Shown: positions 7,934 to 16,546 of the stretch, in pieces | Layout of the letters: every line of letters begins with the position of its first letter | How positions within the stretch are numbered: the first letter of the stretch is position 1 | Origin: SZUA-442 sp963753185 | GTDB lineage: Bacteria > Actinomycetota > Acidimicrobiia > Spongiisociales > UBA5794 | DNA length: 64,000 nt | NCBI GenBank assembly: GCA_963753185.1 | Contig: CAVWBO010000007.1 | Span: 2,356,001 to 2,420,000 of the forward strand | Direction of reading: 5' to 3' | Made by a program: the position numbers and the translations under genes | The notes under the pieces: generated by a model | The model's input: only the letters and a program-made list of their open reading frames with translations | What the model was told of the DNA's origin: nothing | The model's database searches: none

Positions 7934-9601
7934 CTACAGGGAGGCTTGTTCGTGCTCAGGGACCGCCACCCTGGCGATCCTGCGTGTGAAGTAGTTGACC
8001 CGCTTGAGGTTGGCGACGACGTCGGTCTCGAAGCGGTAGGTGGCAACGCGATTCGGTGCATCGGCGATCAACCGCGCTGCGTACCGTTCCGTTGCGTCGC
8101 GCTCAAGCCTACGGACACCGCTCTTGCGGTCGGCGACGCTGCGCGCTGCGACGAGATCCTTCTCGGTCATGGCAACGATCGCGAGGTCGAAGTCCTCGAT
8201 GATCTCCCTGTGGTAGCGCTCGATGATCGCTCGGGTTCCATGGCTGACGACGACCGACCCCATGATGCGGTCGCGGCCGAGGCCCACGAGGTTCGTCTCG
8301 ATGATGTCCCCCACGGCCTCGAGGGCGTTGGTCGCCTCCAAGAGGTCGACGAGCTCCGCGCTCGCCTCCTCGCTGAGCCGCTCCCTCGAGATCTGACCGA
8401 GGTACTCGAGGATGAGGCCATGCAGGGCATCGACCTCGTCATCCATCTCGTTGATCCGCGCCAGCTCGTCGATGTCCCCGTCGAGCATGGCCGGTAGGAC
8501 ATCGACGAGCATCCCCCGAACCCTGGAGGCCATCCTCAGCATCTCCATGCGAGCCTTTGCCAAGGCGAGCGTCGGCGTGTGCAGGAGCCCCAGGTCGATG
8601 TACCGGGGAGCGATCGCGCCCTCCACCACCCTGTCGGGAAGGAGCCACGTCACGAGCGCTGCCATCTGCACCACGAAGGGGAGGAACACAAGGGCGTTGA
8701 CGACATTGAACATCGTGTGTGCATTCGCGATCTCACGCGGCGTTCCCCCGCCGACCGATGCGATCCACCCCGTCGCAAGGCCGATGAACGGAAGCCACAT
8801 GAGCACTCCGACCACGTTGAACACGACGTTCGTCGCCGCCGTCCGTTGCGCGTCCCGCGGCTTTCCGATCGCAGCAAGGACGGCCGTCACCGAGGTTCCG
8901 ATGTTCGAGCCGAGGATCAGTGCGATGCCAGCGTCGAGCGTGATGAGGCCCTGACCGGCGAGGACGATCACGACGCCGACGGTCGCCGATGACGACTGAA
9001 CCAGGGCCGTGAAGACCGCACCGACGAGGATCCCGAGCAGGATCGAGTCGAGCGACGCCATCGCGTCGATGAACGGCTGGTAGGTCCTCAGGGGAGCCAT
9101 GGCCTCGCTCATCACCACCATGCCGAAGAAGAGCAGGCCGAGCCCCATCAGCGCGGTCGCCTGCGCCCGATGGCTCTCCCTCCTGGCGACCGATGCGCCG
9201 AGGAACCCCACGGCGACGAACACGAGTGCCCAGCTCGTCACATTGAAGGCGATGATCTGCGCGGTGACCGTCGTGCCGATGTTGGATCCGAGCACGACCG
9301 GTATCGATTGGATGAGGGTCATCAGCCCTGCGCTGACGAAACCGACGGTCAGGACGGTGGTCACAGAAGACGACTGGACGACGGCCGTGAGGGCGGCGCC
9401 GGTCAGCAGGCCGACGAACCGATTGTTCGTGAGCCTCGTGAGGAGGCGACGCGCACTGTCGCCGACGATGATGCGCAGGGAATCGGTCATGCGCTCCATT
9501 CCGAGGAGGAACAGCGCAAGCCCGCCGACGAGGCCCACGATCAGCTCGAACCAATCGATCGCCTCCGTTGCCACCTCGACCGCAGCAAACAACGCGGTCA
9601 T
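7934..9601 (-). CDS. Na/Pi cotransporter with C-terminal PhoU-like domain
   Basis: A 555-residue protein. The N-terminal two thirds carry two inverted Na/Pi cotransporter repeats, each with the diagnostic QSSS motif (QSSSVTTVLTVG and QSSSATVGVV). The last ~190 residues are helical and PhoU-like (ERDATERYAARLI near the end). The family imports phosphate with sodium, or in some bacteria may export it; direction cannot be told from sequence. The start is taken at ATG 9601, just before the first helix; an in-frame GTG at 9649 gives 16 more residues. No pst or phoB/phoR genes are nearby. Confidence 0.9.
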   Translation of the reverse strand: MTALFAAVEVATEAIDWFELIVGLVGGLALFLLGMERMTDSLRIIVGDSARRLLTRLTNNRFVGLLTGAALTAVVQSSSVTTVLTVGFVSAGLMTLIQSIPVVLGSNIGTTVTAQIIAFNVTSWALVFVAVGFLGASVARRESHRAQATALMGLGLLFFGMVVMSEAMAPLRTYQPFIDAMASLDSILLGILVGAVFTALVQSSSATVGVVIVLAGQGLITLDAGIALILGSNIGTSVTAVLAAIGKPRDAQRTAATNVVFNVVGVLMWLPFIGLATGWIASVGGGTPREIANAHTMFNVVNALVFLPFVVQMAALVTWLLPDRVVEGAIAPRYIDLGLLHTPTLALAKARMEMLRMASRVRGMLVDVLPAMLDGDIDELARINEMDDEVDALHGLILEYLGQISRERLSEEASAELVDLLEATNALEAVGDIIETNLVGLGRDRIMGSVVVSHGTRAIIERYHREIIEDFDLAIVAMTEKDLVAARSVADRKSGVRRLERDATERYAARLIADAPNRVATYRFETDVVANLKRVNYFTRRIARVAVPEHEQASL

Positions 9602-9728
9602 GGCATCGCCACCCGCGGTGAGAGGAGGGCACGCCACCACAGGTGGCATCCCGCCACGGAAAGGGCGCCGCCAACGCCTCTCAGGGGCATCGGTCCAAGC
9701 CTAGATGGTGGACCACCGTCGACCGGGC

Positions 9729-11372
9729 TCAGAACCCGTAGGCAGAGGACATCCGTAGCTGTTCGGCGATGTGCACGTTCACCAGGGCGGGAAGGCCGGA
9801 TTCTTCGGCCCGTTCGAGGGCGGGACGGAGATCCTTCGGATTCTCGACGAACTCGCCGTATCCGCCGAGACCCTCGACCATCTTCTCGTACGGTCGGACA
9901 CCGAGGTCCGCTCCGACCATCCTCTCTGGGTACAGCATCCGGTGGATGGCCTTGATGTTGTTCCAGACGCCGTCGTTGCCGATGACCCCCACGACCGGCA
10001 TGCCATGGCGCACGAGGGTGTCATATTCCATGCCATTGAATCCGAACGATCCGTCGCCGTAGACGATGCCGACGCGGGTGTCCGGCTCGACCGCCTTCGC
10101 GGCGATAGCGAACGGTGCGCCGACACCGAGGCAGCCGAACGGCCCCGGATCGAGGAGACCACCCGGCCGTGACGTCCTGAGCCACTTGGCGGTCGTCGAC
10201 ACGATGTCTCCGCCGTCAGCGGCCACGATCGAGTCCTCGCCGAAGAACTCGGCGACTTCCCGGGCGAAACGCTCGGGATGGACGGGCGATTCGTCCGACA
10301 TCGATGCCTCGTCGGCGATCCGCTGCCTCGCCTCCTCCGCAGCGAAGACCTCCACCGTCCACTCCGGGTCGGTGGTCCGCCCGATGCGGCCCGCCGCGGC
10401 AGCGAGCTGGGCGACGACCGCCCCCGGATCGGCAGTGATCCCGAGGTCTGCGTCGCGATTCCACCCGACCTTCATCGCATCCGCGTCCACATGGATCACC
10501 AAGGCGTCTGGGTTCACCTTCTTCCCGAACCCGGTGCGGAAGTCCCAGTCGACGCCGAGCGCGAGGATCACGTCGGCAGACCTGAGCGCATCACCTCGGG
10601 AGCGGTTCCCGAGGTACGGATGGCCGAACGGCAACGCACCGCGGCCGAGCGAGTTGAGGAAGACGGGTGCCCGATAGGCCGATGCGAGCTCTTCGAAGTG
10701 CGTTGTGAAGTCGGGCTGGCCGGTCCACCGGAGTCCGGTTCCCCCGAAGATGACGGGTTTCGCGGCACGGACGAGGATGTCGGCGATCTCTGCAAGTGTC
10801 TCGTCGGGCACGCCGGACGGTCGGTTCGTACGGTAATGCTTCGGCCACATGATGGCCGTCTCCTCGACCATGTCGGCGCTGATGTCCCAGGGGATGTCGA
10901 GGAAGACAGGACCGCCGCGGCCGGCGAAGGCGTTCCTGGCGGCCATGGCGATGTACTCAGGGAAACGCCCTGCGTCGTATGCGGTGTCGGCCCACACGGT
11001 GATCGATGAGAACAGCTTCGGGTGGTCCATCTCCTGGAGGCCGCCCTTGAGGTTCTCCTTCGTGAGGTGTCGCCCCCCGATGAGCAGCATCGGGGTGTTG
11101 GCGAAGTAGGCGTTGGCGACGCCCGTCAGCGCATCGGTGACTCCCGGACCTGCGGTGACGATGGCGACGCCGAGCCTCCCGGTGAGGCGTGCATACGCGT
11201 CCGCCGCATGGGCAGCCGCCTGCTCGTGGCGGACGTCGATGACCTTGATGCCCTCCGAAACGCACCCGTCGATAACGGGAAGGATGTGCCCACCGGTGAG
11301 GGCGAACACCGTGTCGACACCCTCCTCCTTGAGAGCACGAGCGATCACCTGCCCGCCGTGGATCTTGGCCAT
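9729..11372 (-). CDS. Thiamine-diphosphate-dependent enzyme, acetolactate synthase/oxalyl-CoA decarboxylase type
   Basis: A 547-residue three-domain TPP enzyme. It has an N-terminal pyrimidine-binding domain with the conserved glutamate context (DVRHEQAAAHAADAYARLTG, about 45-64), a central domain (GGTGLRWTG) and a C-terminal PP-binding domain with GDGSFGFNGMEYDT followed by GNDGVWNN. The full length and the DPGPFGCLGVGAPFAIAA stretch resemble the 2-hydroxyacyl-CoA lyase/oxalyl-CoA decarboxylase side of the family more than biosynthetic IlvB. No ilvN or ilvC is adjacent, so the substrate remains open. The ATG at 11372 was chosen from conservation of MAKIHGGQVIARALKEEGV. Confidence 0.8.
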   Translation of the reverse strand: MAKIHGGQVIARALKEEGVDTVFALTGGHILPVIDGCVSEGIKVIDVRHEQAAAHAADAYARLTGRLGVAIVTAGPGVTDALTGVANAYFANTPMLLIGGRHLTKENLKGGLQEMDHPKLFSSITVWADTAYDAGRFPEYIAMAARNAFAGRGGPVFLDIPWDISADMVEETAIMWPKHYRTNRPSGVPDETLAEIADILVRAAKPVIFGGTGLRWTGQPDFTTHFEELASAYRAPVFLNSLGRGALPFGHPYLGNRSRGDALRSADVILALGVDWDFRTGFGKKVNPDALVIHVDADAMKVGWNRDADLGITADPGAVVAQLAAAAGRIGRTTDPEWTVEVFAAEEARQRIADEASMSDESPVHPERFAREVAEFFGEDSIVAADGGDIVSTTAKWLRTSRPGGLLDPGPFGCLGVGAPFAIAAKAVEPDTRVGIVYGDGSFGFNGMEYDTLVRHGMPVVGVIGNDGVWNNIKAIHRMLYPERMVGADLGVRPYEKMVEGLGGYGEFVENPKDLRPALERAEESGLPALVNVHIAEQLRMSSAYGF

Positions 11373-11421
11373 CGTGTTCCTCCGGGTCGGTCCTCCCGAG
11401 GGTAGGCGCGACGGGACCCGG

Positions 11422-11434
11422 TACGCTTGGGTGC
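11422..11434 (+). promoter_or_regulatory. Probable leaderless promoter (-10 box TACGCT)
   Basis: TACGCT at 11422-11427 lies seven bases before the ATG at 11435, with no Shine-Dalgarno sequence between. The same geometry is seen before the genes at 40408 and 47962. A transcription start at or next to the ATG is inferred. Confidence 0.4.
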
Positions 11435-11839
11435 ATGGAGATGAAACCGGCATTCCGCACCAGGCTCGTCGACGAACCCATCGGGTGGATGACGACCGTG
11501 AGCGCTTCGGGTGTCCCCTCGACCAATCCGGTGTGGTTCCTCCTGCGCGGCGACGACACGATCGTGGTCCACAGCAAGGATCCGTCGACACGGGTGCGCA
11601 ACCTCGGCGCCAACCCGCAGGTCACGCTGCACCTCGAGGGGAACGGACGCGGTGGCGACATCCTCGTGTGCAACGGTGTTGCGCGGGTCGACCCGTCGGA
11701 GCCGAACGCAGCGCACGACGCTGCCTTCCTCGACAAGTACCGGTCGTTCCTCGAGAGGAACCGGTGGACACCGCAATGGTTCGCGGACAATTACCCCACC
11801 CCGATCGTCATCGAGGTCTCGTCGATGCGAGGCTGGTGA
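11435..11839 (+). CDS. PPOX-class probable F420-dependent enzyme, Rv3369 type
   Basis: A 134-residue split-barrel flavin/deazaflavin-binding protein related to pyridoxamine-phosphate oxidase. The pattern WMTTVSASGVPSTNPVWFL, then VHSKDPSTRVRNLGANPQVTLHLEGNG, fits the actinobacterial Rv3369-like group, which is predicted to bind coenzyme F420. Cofactor choice is inferred from the family. No F420 biosynthesis gene is in the window. It is divergent from the TPP enzyme gene and preceded by a leaderless-type promoter. Confidence 0.78.
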   Translation: MEMKPAFRTRLVDEPIGWMTTVSASGVPSTNPVWFLLRGDDTIVVHSKDPSTRVRNLGANPQVTLHLEGNGRGGDILVCNGVARVDPSEPNAAHDAAFLDKYRSFLERNRWTPQWFADNYPTPIVIEVSSMRGW

Positions 11840-11896
11840 CGGGCATAATCACCGCCCCGATGCGTTGGTAGGCATTGCACCCAGACCAGGAAGACC

Positions 11897-12319
11897 ATGT
11901 TCACAAAGAAACCGAAGGCTCGAAAAGTCACGAGCCTCGCCGAGATCGATGACCTCAGCCGCACCGGCAAGCCCGTGCTCGTCGACTTCTACCAGGTGGG
12001 CTGCGCGCCATGCCAGGTCATGGACGGGATCATGAACGAGCTCGCACGCGAGTACGGGTCGTCGGCGCACGTCGTCAAGGCCGACATCTCGTCGATGCCC
12101 GACGCGATCGCGAGGTACGGCATCCGCTCCACACCGACGATGATCCTGCTCGGCCGGCCACCCGTGAAGGCGTCCAAGAAGGCGAAGGACCGCTCCACCG
12201 GGACGAAGGGCGGTCAGCGTCCCGTGACCCAGCGTTGGCGTGCGTCGGGACTCGTCCAGAAGAACCAACTCACGAGACTCCTCGAGTCGAACGGTGCCCG
12301 CAGGGTGACGGCGGGCTGA
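11897..12319 (+). CDS. Thioredoxin-family protein with CAPC active site
   Basis: A 140-residue cytoplasmic thioredoxin-fold protein. The active site is C36-A-P-C39 in the context YQVGCAPCQVMD, instead of the usual CGPC. The cis-proline motif (RSTPTMILLG) is present. A lysine-rich insertion (KASKKAKDRSTGTKG) follows the last conserved strand, so the C-terminus departs from classical thioredoxin. No signal peptide. The redox partner is unknown; a CAPC site probably shifts redox potential but that is inference. Confidence 0.8.
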   Translation: MFTKKPKARKVTSLAEIDDLSRTGKPVLVDFYQVGCAPCQVMDGIMNELAREYGSSAHVVKADISSMPDAIARYGIRSTPTMILLGRPPVKASKKAKDRSTGTKGGQRPVTQRWRASGLVQKNQLTRLLESNGARRVTAG

Positions 12320-12334
12320 CGGGGATCCGACCGC

Positions 12335-13189
12335 TCAGTACTCGTAGAAGCCTCGACCGGTCTTGCGACCGAGGAGTCCTGCCTCGACCATCCGACGCAG
12401 CAATGGCGGCGCGGCGTACCTGACATCGCGGTACTCGTCCATGAACGCGTCGGACACCGCAAGCATGGTGTCATTGCCGATCAGGTCGGACAAGGCCAGC
12501 GGGCCCATCGGATATCCCGCGCCGTTCACCATGGCGGCGTCGATGTCCTCACGGGTCGCGAAGCCCTCCTCGTACATGCGGATAGCCTCGAACACGTACG
12601 GGCACAGGAGCTTGTTCACGATGAAACCCGCCCTGTCGGAGGCCCGAACGACGGTCTTGCCGAGCACGTCGGATGCGAACGATGCGGCTCGATCGACCTG
12701 CGAGTCGTCGGATACGACGGTCGAGATGACCTCGACCAGCGGCATGACCGGCGCCGGGTTGAAGAAGTGCATGCCGACGACCGAGCCCGGCCGACTCGTC
12801 GCTCCTGCTATCTGGGTGATGGGGATCGACGACGTGTTGGATGCCAGGATGGCTGTCTCGGATGTGACGATGCGGTCGATCCGTGAGAACAGGTCTCGCT
12901 TGACGTCGAGGTTCTCGACCACCGCCTCGATGACGAGCTCGCGGTCGGAGAGCGCGTCGAGGTCGGTGACCACGTCGATGTGCGACAGCGCCTCGTCACG
13001 CGCCGCTGCGTCGAGCTTCCCACGATCGACGGCCCGCCCCAGCGACCGTTCGATGCCCTCGAGCGACCTCTCGGCGAGCTCGTCCGACACCTCGACCACG
13101 GTGGTCGCGACTCCGGCTTTCGCGCACACCTCCGCAATTCCCCCACCCATCTGACCCCCGCCGATCACCCCGACCCTGTCGATGTCCAT
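12335..13189 (-). CDS. 3-hydroxyacyl-CoA (3-hydroxybutyryl-CoA) dehydrogenase
   Basis: A 284-residue NAD(P)-dependent dehydrogenase. The Rossmann motif GVIGGGQMGGGIAEVCA is at residues 7-23. The catalytic histidine region is GSVVGMHFFNPAPVMPLVEV, and the C-terminal helical domain includes DRAGFIVNKLLCPYVFEA and GAGYPMGPLALSDLIG. Length and motifs match stand-alone FadB2/HbdA enzymes of fatty-acid or butyrate metabolism. The ATG at 13189 is used because it directly precedes the Rossmann fold. No beta-oxidation partner genes are adjacent. Confidence 0.9.
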   Translation of the reverse strand: MDIDRVGVIGGGQMGGGIAEVCAKAGVATTVVEVSDELAERSLEGIERSLGRAVDRGKLDAAARDEALSHIDVVTDLDALSDRELVIEAVVENLDVKRDLFSRIDRIVTSETAILASNTSSIPITQIAGATSRPGSVVGMHFFNPAPVMPLVEVISTVVSDDSQVDRAASFASDVLGKTVVRASDRAGFIVNKLLCPYVFEAIRMYEEGFATREDIDAAMVNGAGYPMGPLALSDLIGNDTMLAVSDAFMDEYRDVRYAAPPLLRRMVEAGLLGRKTGRGFYEY

Positions 13190-13267
13190 GGGCCCAACCC
13201 CTCTTATCTCGCCTGGGGACCAATGGTAGGTTCCCGGGATCTTCGATCGGATCAGGCCGGCCACTGT

Positions 13268-13319
13268 GTTCTTGCGTAACTGGGTTCCACCCATGGGTGG
13301 AACCCAGTTACGCAAGAAC
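13268..13319. repeat. 52-bp perfect palindrome between genes
   Basis: Two 26-base arms meet with no loop (centre between 13293 and 13294, around CCACCCATGGGTGG). Just outside, GGCCACTG and CAGTGGCC form a further interrupted arm. It sits between the stop of the HAD gene (13326) and the start of the dehydrogenase (13189), both on the minus strand. There is no following T run, so a simple intrinsic terminator is not obvious. It may terminate, stabilise RNA, or be a mobile-repeat remnant. Confidence 0.85.
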
Positions 13320-13325
13320 GCTTGA

Positions 13326-14273
13326 TCAGTGGCCGGGTGGGTTCCGGATCGCTCCGAACGCCTGGCGCCTGGCCTCGACGATCTCGTGGCCGATCTGTTC
13401 GACCGTGTCCATCAGCCACAGGTAGGCCGGCTTCCCCGGGCGGTAGTCCGCCTCGGCCATGCCCTGGATGCGACCCTGCTCCTGGAGTTTCTTCACCTTG
13501 GCGTGGTTGTTGGCGGGTTCGAGCGTGTAGACCCCGAGCGTTCGCCCCCCGGCAGTGTTCAGGATCGAAAACGCGGGGACGTCGGATGGGCCGTCGGCGA
13601 TGTACACCATGTTCTTCATCGGGACGCGGCGCTGGTCCGCTGACATTCGTGCGTTGACGTCGAGTCCGGGGTTCTTGTTGACACCCTTGTTGATGTCGAA
13701 CAAGGCCCTGGTCTTGGACGTGTTGTCGATGCTGTACCCGACCTGGGAGATGGGTGCCGAAGCGTTGACGACGGGGAGACGATCGAGGTACCCGGGTTCT
13801 GCGACGTGTTCGATGAACGTGTTCGCCCAGACTCCGTCGGCGACGCGACCGAAGGGGCTTCCCTCGATCATCGCCCGGAGACCCGTCGAGACGATGTAGT
13901 TCTCGACGGTGATCCCCTCTGCCGCGAACTCGGGAATCTCACCGACGTGGGCACGGACGGCGTCCATGAACTCGGGCATACCCGCGACAGGCTCGAGTCG
14001 GCCTCCGAGCTCCCGCAGCTTGTCGTTCGTCAGGTCCGCGAAGATGCCCTCGCGCACGTAGGTGAGCAGGTGGCCGAGATACACGGTGTCCCTTTGGACG
14101 ATGACGCCCTCGCGTGCATAGTGGTCGACGAGTCCCTCGACCTCGGCCCAGAACACGTCACGATCGACCCCGTACTCGTCGAAGATGGGATCCTGCATGT
14201 TGCCGGCGATCAGCGTGCGGTCGAAGTCCCATACGAAGGCGATGACAGTCTGGGTGTGGAGCGGAGCCGGCAC
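13326..14273 (-). CDS. HAD-superfamily hydrolase
   Basis: A 315-residue haloacid-dehalogenase-type phosphohydrolase. Motif I is VWDFDRTL (nucleophile D16, acid/base D18), the motif II region is IVSTGLRAM, and motif IV is YIADGPSDVPAFS with two aspartates. A large cap segment (about residues 30-110, rich in acidic and aromatic residues) lies between motifs I and II. The substrate cannot be told. The gene is downstream of a small hypothetical gene and upstream of a long palindrome. Confidence 0.8.
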   Translation of the reverse strand: MPAPLHTQTVIAFVWDFDRTLIAGNMQDPIFDEYGVDRDVFWAEVEGLVDHYAREGVIVQRDTVYLGHLLTYVREGIFADLTNDKLRELGGRLEPVAGMPEFMDAVRAHVGEIPEFAAEGITVENYIVSTGLRAMIEGSPFGRVADGVWANTFIEHVAEPGYLDRLPVVNASAPISQVGYSIDNTSKTRALFDINKGVNKNPGLDVNARMSADQRRVPMKNMVYIADGPSDVPAFSILNTAGGRTLGVYTLEPANNHAKVKKLQEQGRIQGMAEADYRPGKPAYLWLMDTVEQIGHEIVEARRQAFGAIRNPPGH

Positions 14274-14311
14274 GTCACGCGCTCCCGATCATGGGGCGAC
14301 GCCCCAAGCGG

Positions 14312-14695
14312 TCACGGAGTCTCGTACCCGGTGAAGTGCACATCGTCGTCCTCGAACCACCATCCCTGGAGCGAACACGGCGTGCCGCGAAGCTCGCCAT
14401 GCGCCTCGCCGAGTCGGTCCAGGCTCACGAGGACGTTCATGTGCATGCCGTCACGATCGAGCCGCCACGCGACCTCCCCCATCTCATGGATCGGAGTCTC
14501 CTGGTCGAGGATCACCTCGACGGTGTGCGCACTGCCGGCGAGGACAGCCCGGAGGGCGCCGACGCTTCTCGGCGCGTCGATGATCTCCGCGAGCGTGATC
14601 TCGGCCGCGTTCTCGACACGTGCCTGGTAACTGAACATGACGGCACCCGTGACGAAGTCGACACCGGTACCCGATTCCGCAACTGCTACAGCCAT
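14312..14695 (-). CDS. Hypothetical protein, 127 residues
   Basis: I do not recognise this family. The protein is soluble and acidic, with a mixed alpha/beta pattern, PRSVGALRAVLAGSAHTVEVILDQETPI in the middle and a tryptophan-rich end (GWWFEDDDVHFTGYE). The ATG at 14695 is preceded by GGAGGGCGGAG. An inverted repeat overlapping a -10-like box lies just upstream, so expression may be under specific control. It precedes the HAD gene at 38 bases, probably in one transcript. Confidence 0.6.
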   Translation of the reverse strand: MAVAVAESGTGVDFVTGAVMFSYQARVENAAEITLAEIIDAPRSVGALRAVLAGSAHTVEVILDQETPIHEMGEVAWRLDRDGMHMNVLVSLDRLGEAHGELRGTPCSLQGWWFEDDDVHFTGYETP

Positions 14696-14707
14696 CTCCG
14701 CCCTCCG

Positions 14708-14735
14708 CAGTGAATGACAGAAGTGTAATTCACTG
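14708..14735 (-). promoter_or_regulatory. Inverted repeat overlapping a -10-like box (possible operator)
   Basis: CAGTGAAT (14708-14715) and ATTCACTG (14728-14735) are perfect 8-base arms separated by 12 bases. Read on the minus strand the spacer contains TACACT, a plausible -10 box for the gene starting at 14695. The arrangement suggests a dimeric repressor site; no regulator gene is adjacent. Confidence 0.45.
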
Positions 14736-14755
14736 ACCCGGCAAAGGCGAACGCT

Positions 14756-15772
14756 CTAGACGGTTGCACGCACCGAATAGGCGCCCGAGGTCTCGTCGAA
14801 GTCCAGCTCGACCGCTCCGTATGCGCGGGCGGCCTTCACGAACTGGAGGAAGCCGCTGTAGCCGTATTGCTTCTCCGAGAACTCGGGATCCGTCTTTCGC
14901 ATCTCATCCTTGAGACCCGACAGCGGAACCGGCGCTCCCCCGTCGAGGCCTGCAGCCGTCGTCGCGAGCAGGGCGAATGCCGCTGCCTCGCCGTGGCCAC
15001 CCTCTGGGAATCCGACGACGGGATCTCCTTGGCGTGCCGAGTCCACGAGGGAGACCTTGCCGCGCTCCGCGAGGTTGCGCACCAGTTCCCCGAACGACCG
15101 GAACCCGTAGTCAGCCTCCGAGAAGGTGGAGTCCTTCCGCAACAGCGCACGCTTGAGCTCCGAGGAACGCACCTGCGGATCGCCCGTCCGCTGGAGGCCG
15201 CTCAGCGTGCGGAAGACGAGGTCGTCCAGGCCCTCCGGGTCTCGTTCCGCCGGTGGGGCAGACTCGTCCGAGCTCCGCCGGAGGACCTTTGGCTGGGGCA
15301 TCTCGACGCCGTCGAGGTTCTCATAGAAGAGGAACTCATCACACGCAGGGGGCAGCAGGGCGGATGTCGATGCTTTCAAGCCCACGCCGATGACCTGCTT
15401 GTTCAGTTCCCGCAGCTTGTGGACGAGCGGGCTGAAATCCGAGTCACCCGTGCAGATCACGAACGTCGTGATGTATTGGCGCTCGAGTGCCAGTTCGACG
15501 GCATCGACGGCCATCTTGATGTCCGCCGCGTTCTTGCGGACGAACCCCTTCCGCTGGGGGATCTCGATCAGCTCGATGTGGTTCTCAGTGAGCATCCGAC
15601 GATCCGGCTCGAAGCGGGACCAGTCACCGTATGCCCTGCGGACGACGACGCGCCCACGGTCTGCGAGGGCGTCGGAGATGGGCCTGAAATCGAACTGCAT
15701 ACCGAGGTCCTCACGCGCTCCGATCGCGAGATTCTCATAGTCGATGAACAGGCCGATGCGTACGTCTTCCAT
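14756..15772 (-). CDS. NYN-domain nuclease-like protein with two OST-HTH/LOTUS domains
   Basis: A 338-residue protein. Residues 1-150 form an NYN (PIN-like, DUF88/LabA) domain with acidic residues in LFIDYENL, ADIKMAVDAVE and ICTGDSDFSPLV, which would coordinate metal in an RNase active site. Two OST-HTH/LOTUS modules follow (about 185-245 and 265-330), each with the pattern SELKRALLRKDSTFSEADYG or LKDEMRKTDPEFSEKQYGY. LOTUS domains bind RNA, including G-quadruplex RNA. An RNA-processing role is inferred. It is probably co-transcribed after plsC (12-base gap). Confidence 0.88.
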   Translation of the reverse strand: MEDVRIGLFIDYENLAIGAREDLGMQFDFRPISDALADRGRVVVRRAYGDWSRFEPDRRMLTENHIELIEIPQRKGFVRKNAADIKMAVDAVELALERQYITTFVICTGDSDFSPLVHKLRELNKQVIGVGLKASTSALLPPACDEFLFYENLDGVEMPQPKVLRRSSDESAPPAERDPEGLDDLVFRTLSGLQRTGDPQVRSSELKRALLRKDSTFSEADYGFRSFGELVRNLAERGKVSLVDSARQGDPVVGFPEGGHGEAAAFALLATTAAGLDGGAPVPLSGLKDEMRKTDPEFSEKQYGYSGFLQFVKAARAYGAVELDFDETSGAYSVRATV

Positions 15773-15784
15773 GGACGAAGCGTA

Positions 15785-16546
15785 TCAGTGCGGTGGCCCC
15801 TGTCCCGTATGCCATTCATCAAGGGTCCCCTGCGTGAACGCACGGCACCGTGAGACGATGTCTTTGACGTCCTCGTCGGGGGCCCGTTCGATCGGCTCCC
15901 CGAACCTGACCCGTACGTTCGTGCCGTACGGGATGGGCAGCATGTTGTTCTCGAAGACCCGCCACGATCCATCGATCGCGGTTGGGACGACGGCGAGTCG
16001 GGGCGCCGCCTTCATCAGTGTCTCGACACCGGCCTCCCGATACTGACCGAGCGATCCGTCCCTGGATCGAGTGCCCTCGGGGAAGATCACCGCGGCGACG
16101 TCGCGATCCTGGCACATGGCACCCATCTCGGAAATGGCCGCAACGGCCTGCGCCCTGTCGCCCCTGTCGATCAGCGCATTTCCCCCGCGTTGGAGATACA
16201 GGCTCACCGTCGGAATCCTTCTCGCAAGCGACTTCTTTGCGACATAGCGCGGGCTGTGGTCGCTCAGGACCCCACCGAAAATCGGGATGTCGAACATGCT
16301 CTGGTGGTTCGAAACGAAGATGTAGCCGCCGCTGTCTGCCAGCCGATCACGACTCTCGACGTCGACGGATACGCCCGAGATCCCGAACGTGCGAATCAGC
16401 GTTCGCTGGATCAACCCGATCGACCACTCGTATCGATCCATGCCCATGCGGAATGTGATCCTCTGGAACAGGTCCCCGAGAAGGAGCACGAACCCGAACA
16501 CGACGACGGTTACCAGTGAGATCGCCCAATCGCGAACGAGCCTCAT
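15785..16546 (-). CDS. plsC: 1-acyl-sn-glycerol-3-phosphate acyltransferase (PlsC type)
   Basis: A 253-residue membrane-associated acyltransferase. It has an N-terminal hydrophobic helix (about 8-27), the HX4D catalytic motif in NHQSMFD (80-86), and FPEGTRSR further on, as expected of PlsC, which makes phosphatidic acid from lysophosphatidate. The ATG at 16546 overlaps the upstream hydrolase stop by four bases (ATGA), which fixes the start. PlsY, the preceding step of the pathway, is encoded at 3.6-4.2 kb. Confidence 0.88.
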   Translation of the reverse strand: MRLVRDWAISLVTVVVFGFVLLLGDLFQRITFRMGMDRYEWSIGLIQRTLIRTFGISGVSVDVESRDRLADSGGYIFVSNHQSMFDIPIFGGVLSDHSPRYVAKKSLARRIPTVSLYLQRGGNALIDRGDRAQAVAAISEMGAMCQDRDVAAVIFPEGTRSRDGSLGQYREAGVETLMKAAPRLAVVPTAIDGSWRVFENNMLPIPYGTNVRVRFGEPIERAPDEDVKDIVSRCRAFTQGTLDEWHTGQGPPH

